A stretch of DNA of 64,000 nt. Origin: Megalobrama amblycephala. Taxonomy: Eukaryota > Chordata > Actinopteri > Cypriniformes > Xenocyprididae. The stretch is taken from NCBI RefSeq assembly GCF_018812025.1, contig NC_063052.1:17939414-18003413 (forward strand), in the 5' to 3' direction. Shown one piece after another: positions 46,976 through 57,728 of the stretch. A model generated the notes under the pieces. That model did no database searches, had not been told where the DNA came from, and saw only the letters and a program-made list of their open reading frames with translations. The position numbers and the translations under genes were made by a program. Position 1 is the stretch's first letter, and each line of letters begins with the position of its first letter.

Positions 46976-47321
46976 TGTAATTAAATATATTTAAATATAC
47001 AACATACATATTTCAATAGAAATTACATTAAAATTATATTTTAGTTTACCATAAATGCTTGTAAGTACATTCAGGAGTACACTTTAACCATTTCAATAAC
47101 AACAGAAGCAATTATGAAATTACAAGTAATGATGTATTTAAGTCCTACTTAACTGGGTCAAAAAAGCACTCTAAAGTTCAGCTAATTGCATTTAATATAA
47201 ATCTAAACTACAATAGAGTTTCATTTAATGCAATTAACATGCAATTAGGTCCAAATGTCAATTCACTTTAGTGTCTTCTGAAGTGTTAAAGGTGTGCATT
47301 TGTTTGTCCTTTATTTGACAG

Positions 47322-47474
47322 GAATGTTTGAAAATGGGCTTGAGACAGACTCTGAGGAGATGGTCTGTGAGAAGAAGGAAATATTGAAAGAAGACAGGTC
47401 TGTGGAGGACGACCCACTTTACTTCTCTGACCCAGAGAACGTCATCTCTAAAGACGGAGATCACTTGAAAAATG
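47322..47474 (+). CDS. zfpm2: zfpm2 exon 2: acidic N-terminal region
   Basis: The acceptor is a pyrimidine-rich tract ending in TTGACAG at 47321; the donor is GTGAGC at 47475. The exon is 153 bp, phase 1 at both ends, and encodes the end of codon 14, residues 15-64 and the first base of Gly65. The peptide is rich in Glu and Asp (SEE, KKE, EDRSVEDDP, DPENV) with no zinc finger. This matches the acidic region between the NuRD motif and the SET-like region of FOG2, where human exon 2 has a similar length and composition (SEE and GPEN stretches). An in-frame GTG-to-TAA reading frame (47294-47557) runs across the exon, but only the part between the splice sites is coding. The end of a transposon lies about 50 bp upstream of the acceptor. 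Confidence 0.88.
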
Positions 47475-47888
47475 GTGAGCTCATTTCCATTACAAAGATA
47501 ACCAGAGGAAACTTTTATTGCTCAGAGCTTGCTCTTCATAGCTCAAAAGGCTTTTAAACTAAAATACAAATACACATTAGCATGTTTATGTTTTGTGGTG
47601 ATAGGTAGTATATACGCTGCACAATATATTGGTTTAGCATCGATATCACAATGTGTGCATCTGCGATAATCAGATCGCAGCATTTGCAGTGTCAAGTAGG
47701 GATTGTAGTTGATACATGATCCGTATGGACCATTCACCACGGTTCAAACGCATGTTATTCTCAGATTAATTGCAAAATTGAACTGTCATAGAATGAAAGT
47801 TTATCATCTTCACGTGTTTTAGGTCCTGTAAGTGTAAACATTCAAGTGATTTTAAACCATTTGAGCACACAAAAACACAAAAGAGAAC
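47475..47888 (+). other. Start of zfpm2 intron 2
   Basis: No element recognised between the exon 2 donor and the foldback element. Confidence 0.4.
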
Positions 47889-47892
47889 TTAA

Positions 47893-48525
47893 AGGAACTC
47901 TTTTTTGAAAATAGGCTCATTTTCCAACTCCCCTAGAGTTAAACAGTTGAGTTTTACCGTTTTCAAATCCATTCAGCCGATCTCCGGGTCTGGCGGTACC
48001 ACTTTTAGCATAGCTTAGCATAGTTAATTGAATCTGATTAGACCATTAGCATCTCGCTCAAAAATGACCAAAGAGTTTCAATATTTTTCCTATTTAAAAC
48101 TTGACTCTTCTGTAGTTACATCATGTACTAAGACTGGCGGAAAATGAAAAGTTGCGATTTTCTAGGCCGATATGGCTAGGAACTATGGTACGGCAGCAAA
48201 GTGATTATTATGCTGGAATGAGAGTATAGTTCCTAGCTATATCAGCCTAGAAAATTGCAACTTTTCATTTTCTGTCGGTCTCAGTACACGATGTAACTAC
48301 AGAAGAGTCAAGTTTTAAATAGGAAAAATATTGAAACTCTTTGGTCATTTTTGAGCGAGATGCTAACGGTCTAATCAGATTCAATGAACTATGCTAAGCT
48401 ATGCTAAAAGTGGTACCGCCAGACCCGGAGATCAGCTGAATGGATTCGAAAATGGTAAAACTCAACTGTTTAACTCTAGGGGAGCTGGAAAATGAGCCTG
48501 TTTTCAAAAAAAGTGGAGTGTTCCT
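47893..48525. mobile_element. TTAA-flanked foldback element, near-perfect 300-bp hairpin
   Basis: The left arm (47893-48186) and right arm (48226-48525) are inverted with few mismatches (for example CTCCGGGTCTGGCGGTACCA and TGGTACCGCCAGACCCGGAG); a 39-nt loop separates them. TTAA stands at 47889-47892 and 48526-48529; ends are AGGAAC...GTTCCT. It lies in zfpm2 intron 2, 0.4 kb from exon 2, so the pre-mRNA would carry a long duplex. Confidence 0.88.
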
Positions 48526-48529
48526 TTAA

Positions 48530-49395
48530 TTCGGAACTCGTGTTTTCTGTGGTTTTTGCAAACACGCAGAGCCACGAACACCTAATTCTGTTCTCTCTTC
48601 AACTGTTTGCACTTGAAAGGACACATACATGCAAAATTATGTCAAAATGCTTGTCTTGGCGCCTGTCCTCGTAAACACAGTCGCTTATGGCTAATGTGAA
48701 TGTAAAAATAATCAAAAATCGGCACACTGCCACTGTTGCTCCCAAAGATAAATTGATTAAAATGGACACAAGGTCTTCGTCAGGCCATGAACGTAATGTG
48801 AACGTCAAAAAAGAAAATGGTTATGTATCGTTATCTAATATACTTACTGCTGTTTGAGTCATTAATGTTAATCAAACTACAAAATACAAAGAGAAAATCA
48901 CTTTTGTAGCTTTAAAAAGGTTTATTATATTTAATTCATACAGTAAAGACTATGCAGTGTTATTTTACATTTGATTATTCAATTTTTGTACCTGAATACT
49001 GTTAGACTTACCTGAAAAACATAGGCTGAAGCACTGTTTATTTCATTTGTATCTTTGTTCTGTTGTATTTATCCATGCTTGTAATTTGTTCATTATTTTC
49101 TATGCAGATTCACTCCCCTACAAAATCACCCCAATCATCTAGAATGATTAATTATTTCAAATAGAGCTATTCATCTGGTGAAACAGTTTTCATATCGCAA
49201 TACACATTATATTGCAGAAAAACAAAATATTGTTAGTTTTTTCCAGTATCGTGCAGCCCTGGTAGTATGTATCTGATTGGAAATCTGCCACAATACACAT
49301 ACAGTTCGTAAAATTCTGTGGATAATTTTAAATCACACATATGGGCTTGTTTTAATATGTAAACAAATACATCGCTACTGTAATTCAATATATAA

Positions 49396-49430
<35 letters not shown>

Positions 49431-50180
49431 GTATATTATATTCCACAATCCTCTGTAAATGTTAGAAGTATCAGACCTTTTCTAGAACACACAATCTTTT
49501 CGCACCTTCCCACCGCAGCCCCTTTAGCTCAAAGCAATGTTTGGTTTTGTGCTGAAATTGAATTTGAATATGAAAGAGAAGATTGAAGAAATATGGCATT
49601 TTGAGACCTACTGTATATGTTACTAACAGGGTTATTGGTCATAGTAAATAACAACAGAGTTGCTGGTATTTGCTGCAGGCTTCCACCATCAAACTCGAGC
49701 TAATAGCATCAGCTCTTTGAACTGAAATTCAATTACAGGCGTTTCTGCCGGCCACACCTTACCGTTACAACGGGATAATTCAGAGCCCCCCCAGCCATTT
49801 GAAATTCACTCAGCGTCCTAACGTTATGCTTTTCTATTTGTAAACGATGAATCTTCTCTTTGAAATGCCTGTCTCGCTATCCCCAGTGTCCAAAAGTTTG
49901 CGACGGCAAAGTGAACTGCGTAAACTACCTGTTTTGCCTTCGAGCGTGCAATCTTCAAAAGAACAATCACTTTCGCTTTTTTGTTCAAAATTGGTTGAAC
50001 GATGTGTGCCGGTTTTCTTTTGTTCTTGTTGAAAAGGAAGAGGGGCAATTCTTTTTCATTTTCTCATATGTTTTGACCTATTAAGTTTTGAAGGGCAATG
50101 GCAAAGAAACATTTTTGAATATTTATTGTTTTTCTTGATACCCCCCCCCAAAAAAACTTGATCACATAATTGCTTTTTGA
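48530..50180. other. zfpm2 intron 2, gene-free
   Basis: Contains the microsatellite at 49396-49430. 49640-49900 is mixed in composition. No transposon recognised. A C run lies at 50141-50149. Confidence 0.4.
49396..49430. repeat. (GT)n(AT)n microsatellite
   Basis: About twelve GT units followed by six AT units. Confidence 0.95.
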
Positions 50181-50263
50181 ATCTGTGAACCGTATAATGG
50201 AAATGTCAAAAATAAAAGTATAGATCATGACACCTATACCTGATGAAAATGAGTTATGATTTA
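50181..50263 (+). repeat. Local direct duplication, unit 1
   Basis: ATCTGTGAACCGTATAATGG ... TAGATCATGACACCT ... GTTATGATTTA recurs at 50422-50493 in the same order, with about ten extra bases here. Confidence 0.85.
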
Positions 50264-50421
50264 CCGTGTATGATTTCTTCTGTGGGGTCATTTTCAAGCC
50301 GCTCTCAGGACTGCAGGAATGCTTATTAATTACTTGAGCATGAATAAATAAATATGTAAAAACGTCAGTTTTCCGGGCGAGGTTCATTACCGATGTGTTA
50401 AGTTATATAATAGAATATTTC

Positions 50422-50493
50422 ATCTGTGAACCGTATAATGAAAATGTCAGAAATAACAGAATAGATCATGACACCTTGATAAGTTATGATTTA
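50422..50493 (+). repeat. Local direct duplication, unit 2
   Basis: ATCTGTGAACCGTATAATGA ... TAGATCATGACACCT ... GTTATGATTTA, about 240 bp after unit 1. Confidence 0.85.
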
Positions 50494-50499
50494 ATATTT

Positions 50500-51372
50500 A
50501 TAATGAATTAATTACTCCAGAACAAATATATGGATCTGTGAAATGTTCACGTTTCCTGTTAAGATGTGTTGAGAATATATCCTATTGGGAAAAAAATCCT
50601 ATTGGAATCTTATTTTGCCATATGTTTTGTTATTATATTGCTCTTTTTTTACTCTTAATTTGCCCAAATACATTAAAACCCCCTTGTTTGAACACACACT
50701 AGCTTTTAGGTGCTATTTTCTTGTCCCTTCAAGAAGGTTTAATGCTTGGCTCTGTCTCTGTATTTATTCAGCTTGAGTTTTAAGATCATAAGGTTTTATC
50801 CATTCCTGTCGCTAGAAAGGAATTTCCTGTCCGCAGAGGACACGGACTGATTCCCTCTGTTTGTGTGTGTGTGTGAGAAGTTGTATGAGGATCTGAGGTA
50901 AATAGGCCTGTTCTTGGAGTTAACTTCTCTTGCCTGTGACGGTGTTAAATAGTACTTTGCCCGTGGTGTCAGAGCCAAAGGCAGAAAATCCTTAATCACA
51001 GCTTAATTAAGGAATCATCTTGTAGCTTAATTTCTTTCCCAACACTGTAATTAAACATTTCCAATAAGTTTCGTCACAGGGCTTAACACAGGCAGCGAGT
51101 CTGTGATCAAGGTGGGTCCAGGGACTTGCTCTCTGTCTCTTTTCCATTCTCTCTAAAGAAATGAGCATAAAATCCCACAGTAGACACTTGAAAGAATCCA
51201 AAATGAGAAACTGCACATTGGAATTACAAGGAATAAGGGTTTTAAATGAAAGAAAATGAACAGCTGCTGCCGGTGCGAGAGCCTGATCGGCCGTCGCTGT
51301 CGGGTTTCCTGATTGTGCTACGTTTTAGCCGCTTGTTCACATATACAGCTAAGCTTTGATGTCTTTTTACAG
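50500..51372. other. End of zfpm2 intron 2; possible conserved block 50750-51310
   Basis: No transposon was recognised. 50960-51060 has several TTAATTAA-type words, and 51260-51310 is GC-rich. It ends at the exon 3 acceptor. Confidence 0.35.
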
Positions 51373-51474
51373 GTGAATTGTGTGCAAGTTTAAAGGTGGA
51401 ACAACAAGACAGTGATGGACAAGAGGAGAGGGTCCAGCCCAGCCCACTGACAGCAGAGGAATGGGACGGTCCAA
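51373..51474 (+). CDS. zfpm2: zfpm2 exon 3: acidic linker ending EEWDGP
   Basis: The acceptor TTTTTACAG ends at 51372 and the donor GTAAGA starts at 51475. The 102-bp exon is phase 1 at both ends; it completes Gly65, encodes residues 66-98 and leaves one base (A) for codon 99. The peptide runs from GELCASLKVE through QEERVQPSPL to EEWDGP. Human ZFPM2 exon 3, as I recall it, is also 34 codons, begins with Gly and ends DDWDGP, so the length and end motif agree and favour zfpm2 over zfpm1. The following exon should start the SET-like region, which contains a TWGPF stretch; none was seen in the remaining 12.5 kb. No other coding evidence exists in the flanking introns. Confidence 0.87.
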
Positions 51475-51615
51475 GTAAGACAGCTGTTCAATCACATCTC
51501 AACCGTCTTACCACATCTTACATTTATACAATGCAACATACCCTTGTGAAAAAGAAGTATACTTTAGGATACTTACAAAAGAGTGCGTATGGAAATAATA
51601 TACTTTAAAAGAATA

Positions 51616-52002
51616 TGTGACTCTGGACCACAAAACCAGTCATAAGTCACATGGGTATATTTGTAGCTATAGCCAACAATACACTGGGTCAAAATTTTCG
51701 ATTTTTCTTTTATGCCAAAAATCATTAGGATATTAAGTAAAGATCATGTTCCATGAAGATATTTTGTAAATTTGGCTCTGTACCAAAAATGTCTTTTTGT
51801 GAGTGGATATGCATTGCTAAGGACTTCATTTGGACAACTTTAAAGGCGATTTTCTCAATATTTTGATTTTTTTGCGCCCTCAGATTCCAGATTTTCAAAT
51901 AGTTGTATCTCGGCCAAATATTGTCCTATCCTAACAAATTATTCAGCATTCAATTAAAAAAAAATTGACCCTCATGACTGATTTTGTGGTCCAGGGTCAC
52001 AT
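51616..52002. mobile_element. Inverted-repeat element, CTGGACC family, copy 1
   Basis: TGTGACTCTGGACCACAAAA at the left pairs with TTTTGTGGTCCAGGGTCACA at the right. The interior matches copy 2 (TATGCCAAAAATCATTAGGA, AGTTGTATCTCGGCCAAATA). Confidence 0.85.
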
Positions 52003-52312
52003 ATACTTAAGTGCATACTAAAGGTAATGTTTTCGGACACTTAATTTACAATTAAATGAAAATGTATTATAGTTTAAATGTATATTAAGTGCAATTCATT
52101 GAACTTTACAGTGCTTTTTCAACACACTTCAGTAGGACTTCAGTTTATCTTCATATTTAATTAAAAAATTACTTCTGTTGTCATTGAAAAATGGTTAAAG
52201 TGTACTGCTAAATGTACTGACAAGCATTTATGGTAAGCTAAAATATACCTTTAATGTATTTCTTTTGTATCTTGCATGTTATGTATTTAAATATATGTGA
52301 TGTGATCTGCAA

Positions 52313-52550
52313 AAACTCATCAAGTCAAGTCAAGTCACCTTTATTTATATAGCGCTTTTTACAATGCAGATTGTGTCAAAGCAGCTTTACATTGATAACT
52401 GGTACATAATTTTTGCTGCACAGCAGCTCTTCAAGAATAGTGTCAATGCAGGCAGATCAAAGCACTGTTGAATAAATGTCAAGAATACTGTTGAATATCA
52501 AATGTCAAGTCAAATGTCAAGTGTCCCCAACTAAGCAAGCCAGAGGCGAC
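52313..52550 (+). repeat. Interspersed repeat (TTTATATAGCGCTTTTTACA type)
   Basis: CACCTTTATTTATATAGCGC, TTGTGTCAAAGCAGCTTTAC, GCTGCACAGCAGCTC and CAACTAAGCAAGCCAGAGGC are hallmarks of a very common zebrafish repeat. Confidence 0.75.
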
Positions 52551-52554
52551 ATGG

Positions 52555-53445
52555 TAAAATTTTACATATCACAGATTTCAATACCATATGAAAGCTGGAT
52601 TTGATTCGAAGCTGGATTACTTCTTTCATAGATTGTCTGTAGCAAAAGTTATGGTTATCTGAATTCGGCAGATCGTTCTGATTTTCAGGAACGTAATTCT
52701 GAGAAAAACAGGTTTAAATAACTGTCACCCCCTTTTTTTGCATAGACATGAAAATGCACTATCCAAACATAATTGGTTGTAATTCAAGAATGCTTTGGAA
52801 TATAGACATAAGGCTGGTCTTGTTTTAAATAAGACACTAGTCAGATTATTGCAGAAGTGAAATAAATTATGAAAGTGAAATAAAAAAAAAGTTATAGAAG
52901 TTTAATTTTATGAAACTGTAAAAATATAATTGTTTATATTTTATAATAATATATTACAAAGTATGTTTTACTCTTAAACTGCAAGAAAATAAAAGCCAAA
53001 AATGTCAACATTCCAAATTTTAGGTTGAAATATTTCAAAAATGAGCTTTCAGTAAGATTTTATTTGGGCGCAGTTCACTAGATGACATCCAAGCTCCATA
53101 TCTGACCATTTAAGGGCACCTCCATTTATTTGAGTGATCTGAACCATATATTTCCATATTTTCATACATTTTATGAAGTAGTCATCCTATTTAGAAGTAG
53201 TACGGGCAGTTTGGCAGCATTTGATTTGAATTCAACCACTAATAAACACATAATTCGAACATGTTTGTTCATTATAGCTCTGTTGTTCTCTTGTGCTCCG
53301 CCTTCTCACGATAACGTTGTATTCGAAAAAAAAATTAAAAATTCTTTGCGTGCCGTAGTTTATACAGGACTGGCAGGAAATTTGCATTAATACATCTTCA
53401 TTCTACATGTTATGTGGTTTATTTTGATAGGTGAACTGTCGTTGT
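52555..53445. other. Unassigned sequence inside the nested cluster
   Basis: AT-rich, with no termini recognised. 53040-53400 might be another repeat. Confidence 0.3.
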
Positions 53446-53453
53446 AGTGTTAA

Positions 53454-54282
53454 CCCTTAAATGCATACCTCGGGTCTTTAGTGACATCATTCACTACCCT
53501 CCTCCTCGTTCATTTTTTAAAGTTAGACATCAACCTTCTTGGTATTCCTCAATCAATTCATTATAAAGAATATAACAAGAAAAAAATCATAAAATTATAA
53601 AAGAATGCCTATTTTTGTATTCATTTTTTGTAAAAATTGTATAGGGTCGCTAATGACCCGAGGTGTGTATGAGTGTAGGTATATTTTTTCTTCACAACAA
53701 TAATTGAATCTTAGATGACGGAATAATTGCAATTCACCTTTATTCCACAAGGTGGCAATGTCTGATACACAATGCTGAAGTGACGACTCATTCAGACAGA
53801 AAACAAAATAATAAGAAAAACATGAAATGGCTCAGTGATTTACTGCAGAGCAAGTACTGAACGCAATCAAATATGACTGTAACTATTATTGGATGGATCT
53901 GGTGAAGCTGTTAGCGATCGAAATATTGATTTTAAAGATGTTGAAAATTATACAGATTTGAGAATACGTTTGAGATCGCGAATGGGCTCATATTCGTGAC
54001 CTCAAACATAAAGCTAGCCTATTATTTGCTGAGTTTACTGGGAAATGAGCTCTGACGAGGACAGCGGTGATGGCATAAAACATCTGCTCAAACGGAGCCC
54101 TTTCAAGCTCCAAAAGGTAACAAAATATGCTTTATTTTATTCTTCTGTAATTGTTACTCTAATATCAGAGGAGTTTTATATTATCGCGACAGGTAGAGAT
54201 CCTTCCGTGTTAGATATAGATCCGGGTCGATAAAGACCCGAATATGTAAGAATGATTGGCGAAACAGTCATGCATTTAAGGG
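53454..54282 (+). mobile_element. piggyBac-type element with TTAA target duplication
   Basis: The 13-bp inverted ends CCCTTAAATGCAT and ATGCATTTAAGGG are flanked by TTAA at 53450-53453 and 54283-54286, the piggyBac signature (TTAA plus CCYT ends). 829 bp. Internal sub-terminal blocks (CCTCGGGTCTTTAGTGAC; GACCCGAGG; GGGTCGATAAAGACCC) are also inverted. A frame starting at 54045 reads MSSDEDSGDG, an acidic start that could be the remnant of a transposase N-terminus. Confidence 0.8.
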
Positions 54283-54286
54283 TTAA

Positions 54287-54589
54287 GAGAGGGAAAGCTG
54301 TGGCCCTTTTTTTTTTAACCTCCGCTGGGTGTGTTCTTAAACAGTAAAGTTAGAGAAAGACAGCCTTACCACTATAAATCGCTATCGCGAATTTTGCCAA
54401 GATATTTTCAGAGATGATAGACAAGATGTTATAAAATGATAATTTAATGAAAACCCAATTTTGACATAAAAATGACATTCAAACTATTTTTTGACTTTAC
54501 TGAAAACGTTCCATCGCAACATCCGACGGGTTTTCCCAGATCGCATCACGTATTTGTAATTACACATTTGTAATAATATAGATGCAATT
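54287..54589. other. Unassigned sequence between piggyBac-type element and family F
   Basis: Mixed composition, no terminus or frame recognised. Confidence 0.3.
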
Positions 54590-54766
54590 TAGTTCTTTTA
54601 AAGCATATTAACTTTAAATGTAATATTGAATAATACACTACAGTTACAATTTAAATCAAATACTTTACATGTGCTTTATTAGGCTGTCAGCACACAAAAA
54701 ATAAGTGCATTTCTTTTTCACAATGGTGAGCAAGGACCTCAGAATATAAACAAAACAGAATAAATA

Positions 54767-55010
54767 GGTTTATAAGTAGGTTTATACAGATTATAAATCG
54801 TATTCATTGACATTTAAACATTTTCCCATACTGAGTCAGCTCACAAAGTACCAAAATCAGAAGCATCTAAGCTCATAAATGCTAGATAGGCAGCTCAAAA
54901 TACATTCAAAATAGAATACTTGTGCACTGCTTATATTGTGTGGTAAACACTGTAAACAGCTTTCTTTTTTTGTGGAAGAGAATGCATAGTGAAACATTAA
55001 AAAAATTATA
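54767..55010. repeat. Segment shared with 31141-31410
   Basis: AGGTTTATACAGATTATAAA, TTCATTGACATTTAAACATT, GAGTCAGCTCACAAAGTAC and GTAAACACTGTAAACAGC appear in the same order as in the upstream copy. Confidence 0.7.
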
Positions 55011-55513
55011 TGCCACAATTGTACAGAAACAACAGCGTAGGACAGATACAGATACAATGAGTCTGAAAGGTGCAGCCAAATGATGTAATGTAATAAGCCT
55101 TGTTCTCTTTAAAAGCATGAAATCTGATAATGTAATAATGCCATTTTGGGAGGTGCTTTATCTTGCGTGTTCACACTAGATTTACACAATACAGTCACTA
55201 GTGCCAGAGCCAAACTGAGCTGACTTCTCTCCTATCTTTATATCTGATCACGGGTCTTTGTAATCAGTTCTTGATGGTGAGATATCACCGCATACTGATA
55301 TTCACGCTCTTTGTTGCGGTCTCTATCTCTGGATTCTCTTTCTCTCCCTCCAGTCCTCTGAATAAACATGATTAGTTAGGTTACAGACTCATTCTAACAA
55401 TAATGAGTGTTTTCTTATCTGATCAGGAAAGAGTGTTTTTGTCTCCTCTGAACAGTTTGAGCCTTGGTATGCCAAGCCAATAGACAGAGCATATCTAGAA
55501 GTGATGCTTAATT

Positions 55514-55936
55514 TGTGACCCTGGATCACAAAACCAGTCACAAGTCACACGGGTATATTTGTAGCAATAGCCTACATTGTATGGGTCAAAATTAGCGATT
55601 TTTCTTTTATGCCAAAAATCATTAGGATATTAAGTAAGATCATGTCCCATGAAGACATTTTGCAAATTTCCTACCGTAAATATATCAAAAATTTATTTTT
55701 GTAAGTTGCTAAGGACTTCATTTGGACAACTTTAAAGGAGATTTTCTCAATATTTAGAGTTTTTTGCACCCTCATATTCCAATTTTTTAAATAGTTGTAT
55801 CTTGGCCAAATATTGTCCTATCCTAACAGACCATACGTCAATGGGAAGCTTATTTATTCAGCTTTCAGATGGTGTTTAAATCTCAATTTAAAAAAAAAAT
55901 TGACCCTTATGACTGGTTTTGTGGTCCAGGGTCACA
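55514..55936. mobile_element. Inverted-repeat element, CTGGACC family, copy 2
   Basis: TGTGACCCTGGATCACAAAA at the left and TTTTGTGGTCCAGGGTCACA at the right; 423 bp. Same interior as copy 1. Confidence 0.88.
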
Positions 55937-55997
55937 TTTGTGTCATTTCTTGCACCTTTTTTGGTTTTGGATCACCTCATAAGCTTCTAAAACAATT

Positions 55998-56362
55998 GTA
56001 CAGTACAACCAGAAATGTTGTGAAATATTATTATTATTACTTATATAATGTAATTTATTTCTCTGATGGCAAAGCTGAATTGTTAGCATGCAGTCATCAA
56101 TTCAGTCTTCAGTGTCACACGATACTTCAGAAATCATTGTAATATGCTGATTTGCTGCTCAAGAAACATTTACATTTCTTCTTATTATCATTTTTTTCTT
56201 CATCATTTATTTGAAGTGAAAATCTTATTTAACATTATATATGTTTTTATAATGCCTTTATAATTGACTTTTGATTAATTTAATGCATCCTTGCTGAATA
56301 AAAGTATTAATTTCTTTAAAAAAAAAAATGTACTTACCCCAAACTTTTGAATAGTTGTGTAT
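55998..56362 (+). repeat. Interspersed repeat R, plus-strand copy
   Basis: CTCTGATGGCAAAGCTGAAT, CATCCTTGCTGAATAAAAGT and CCCCAAACTTTTGAATAG are blocks of the R repeat. Confidence 0.75.
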
Positions 56363-56364
56363 GT

Positions 56365-57309
56365 TTGATGAGAAATATATATATTATAATGTTGTCAAGT
56401 GATATCACCATAAAAATGTAAAACAAAAAGTAACAATACAGTGTTTGGTTAATCATAGAAAAGAGGCGGCACACACTGTTTCTTGTGTTTCACTATTTTT
56501 TATTCATAGAGGAGAGAATCTTCTTTGCTACAGTAGCACAATAAACCTATTTGCATATTCATTTACCCCAATGCATCTTAATAGGAAACCATTACTGTAG
56601 TAACACTTTTTCAATGCACATCACACTCAATCTGTACTGAAAGCAAGTGTCATGACACAACAAAACAAAGAGTACTTGCACACTAGAGAAAACAGAGCGT
56701 TTCATGAATAGGAATATGTTAGATCCATTTAGAGGATGTGGATGTAGTTAATACAGCAATTTGGATTTCCACAAGCACAACTAGACCTGTCTGTCTGAAG
56801 CTGAATTGCAACTACTATTTTATAGTTTTGTTGATGGGAGTGATGAAGTTTTTAGTGTGTCGGACCACTCTTTTTTTCTTTTGTTTCATGACCCTGCCAG
56901 CTGGATCCATCACTAGACCTTGTACTTGGACCTCATAATTTACAAATTAAAGCATTGCATGTAATGACTTCCAACATCTTAAATTGAATTAGCATCTACA
57001 GTTCTAACTTCCCAATGAATATTGCAGTGGAAGAAGGAATGATTGTCAAAAAAAGAGTGAGAGATGAACGAAAGGAGCCCGATTCTGTCCGACTCCTCTC
57101 AGAAGAAGGCAGGATGGAGTGAGGGATTTTAATGAAAGTGTAGTGGATTAGAGAAATCCCTGGAACAATATGAAATCATTACAGCTGCAGTCGACATCAA
57201 AGTCCCACTGATTGAGCCCCCTAAAGCCTTTTCACACAGGGAGCAGGAACACGGCAGAGAACATGTAAACCAGAACTGAGAGCAGCTGACCACTGAGCTC
57301 ACAGCCAAC

Positions 57310-57352
<43 letters not shown>

Positions 57353-57720
57353 CATGTACGGATTTCAGACTTCTGACATTTAGACAGAGCATCATGGGAC
57401 ATGAACTGAATCAAACTGAGGGTATTCATTATCTTATATGGCCTCCTTGATTTCAGATTGTTTAAGCAGATATTCTCAACTCTTTTAAAGGAATTTTCTG
57501 AGTTCAGTACAAGCTTAAACTCATGGACAGCATCTATGGTAAACTGTTGATCACCAACTTATAATAAAAAAAACCAATAAAAGATACAACGCACATATTT
57601 CTGATTTTAAAGTAGGTTTGAAATGGAAAGTCATTTTTTTATATATATATATAAATGGATCTTTTCATTTAAGTAGTTTTTTATGCTCTTATTTTTAATG
57701 AAAAATGTCAGGTTGCACTG
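56365..57720. other. zfpm2 intron 3, gene-free
   Basis: Contains a (GA)n run. 57040-57300 is GC-richer and repeat-poor. No exon was found. Confidence 0.4.
57313..57350. repeat. (GA)n microsatellite
   Basis: About nineteen AG units. Confidence 0.95.
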
Positions 57721-57728
57721 TATTTTAA

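Larger units (their letters stand above)
45868..47275 (-). mobile_element. Family F element copy 4, inverted, with two inserts, ending next to exon 2
   Basis: Family F blocks run in reverse orientation: TGAAATAAAAGGCCACTTAA (45898), TAAGTACACTTTTAAAAAGTGG (46326), AATTACATTAAAATTATATTTTAG (47020) and AATTAACATGCAATTAGG (47231). They are split by a family E copy (45934-46314) and by another insert at about 46527-46975. The right limit is about 47255-47275, some 50 bp before the exon 2 acceptor. Confidence 0.65.
51538..54727 (+). mobile_element. Family F element copy 5, split by a nested transposon cluster
   Basis: The left end CCCTTGTGAAAAAGAAGTAT (51541) and the right end AAGTGCATTTCTTTTTCACA with ATGG (54702-54725) belong to one family F element, normally about 540 bp. 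Between its pieces (51538-51612, 52005-52305, 54590-54727) sit a CTGGACC element (51616-52002), a TATAGCGCTTTTTACAATGC repeat (52313-52550), unassigned sequence and a piggyBac-type element (53454-54282). The total is 3.2 kb. Confidence 0.65.

Noticed and set aside
47893..48525. Long hairpin as a microRNA precursor
   Set aside because: Arms of 300 bp with TTAA flanks and AGG...CCT ends identify a foldback transposon; microRNA hairpins are about 70-100 nt.
55795..56142. Plus-strand frame of 115 codons
   Set aside because: Lies across the CTGGACC element and the R repeat, so it is transposon sequence read by chance.
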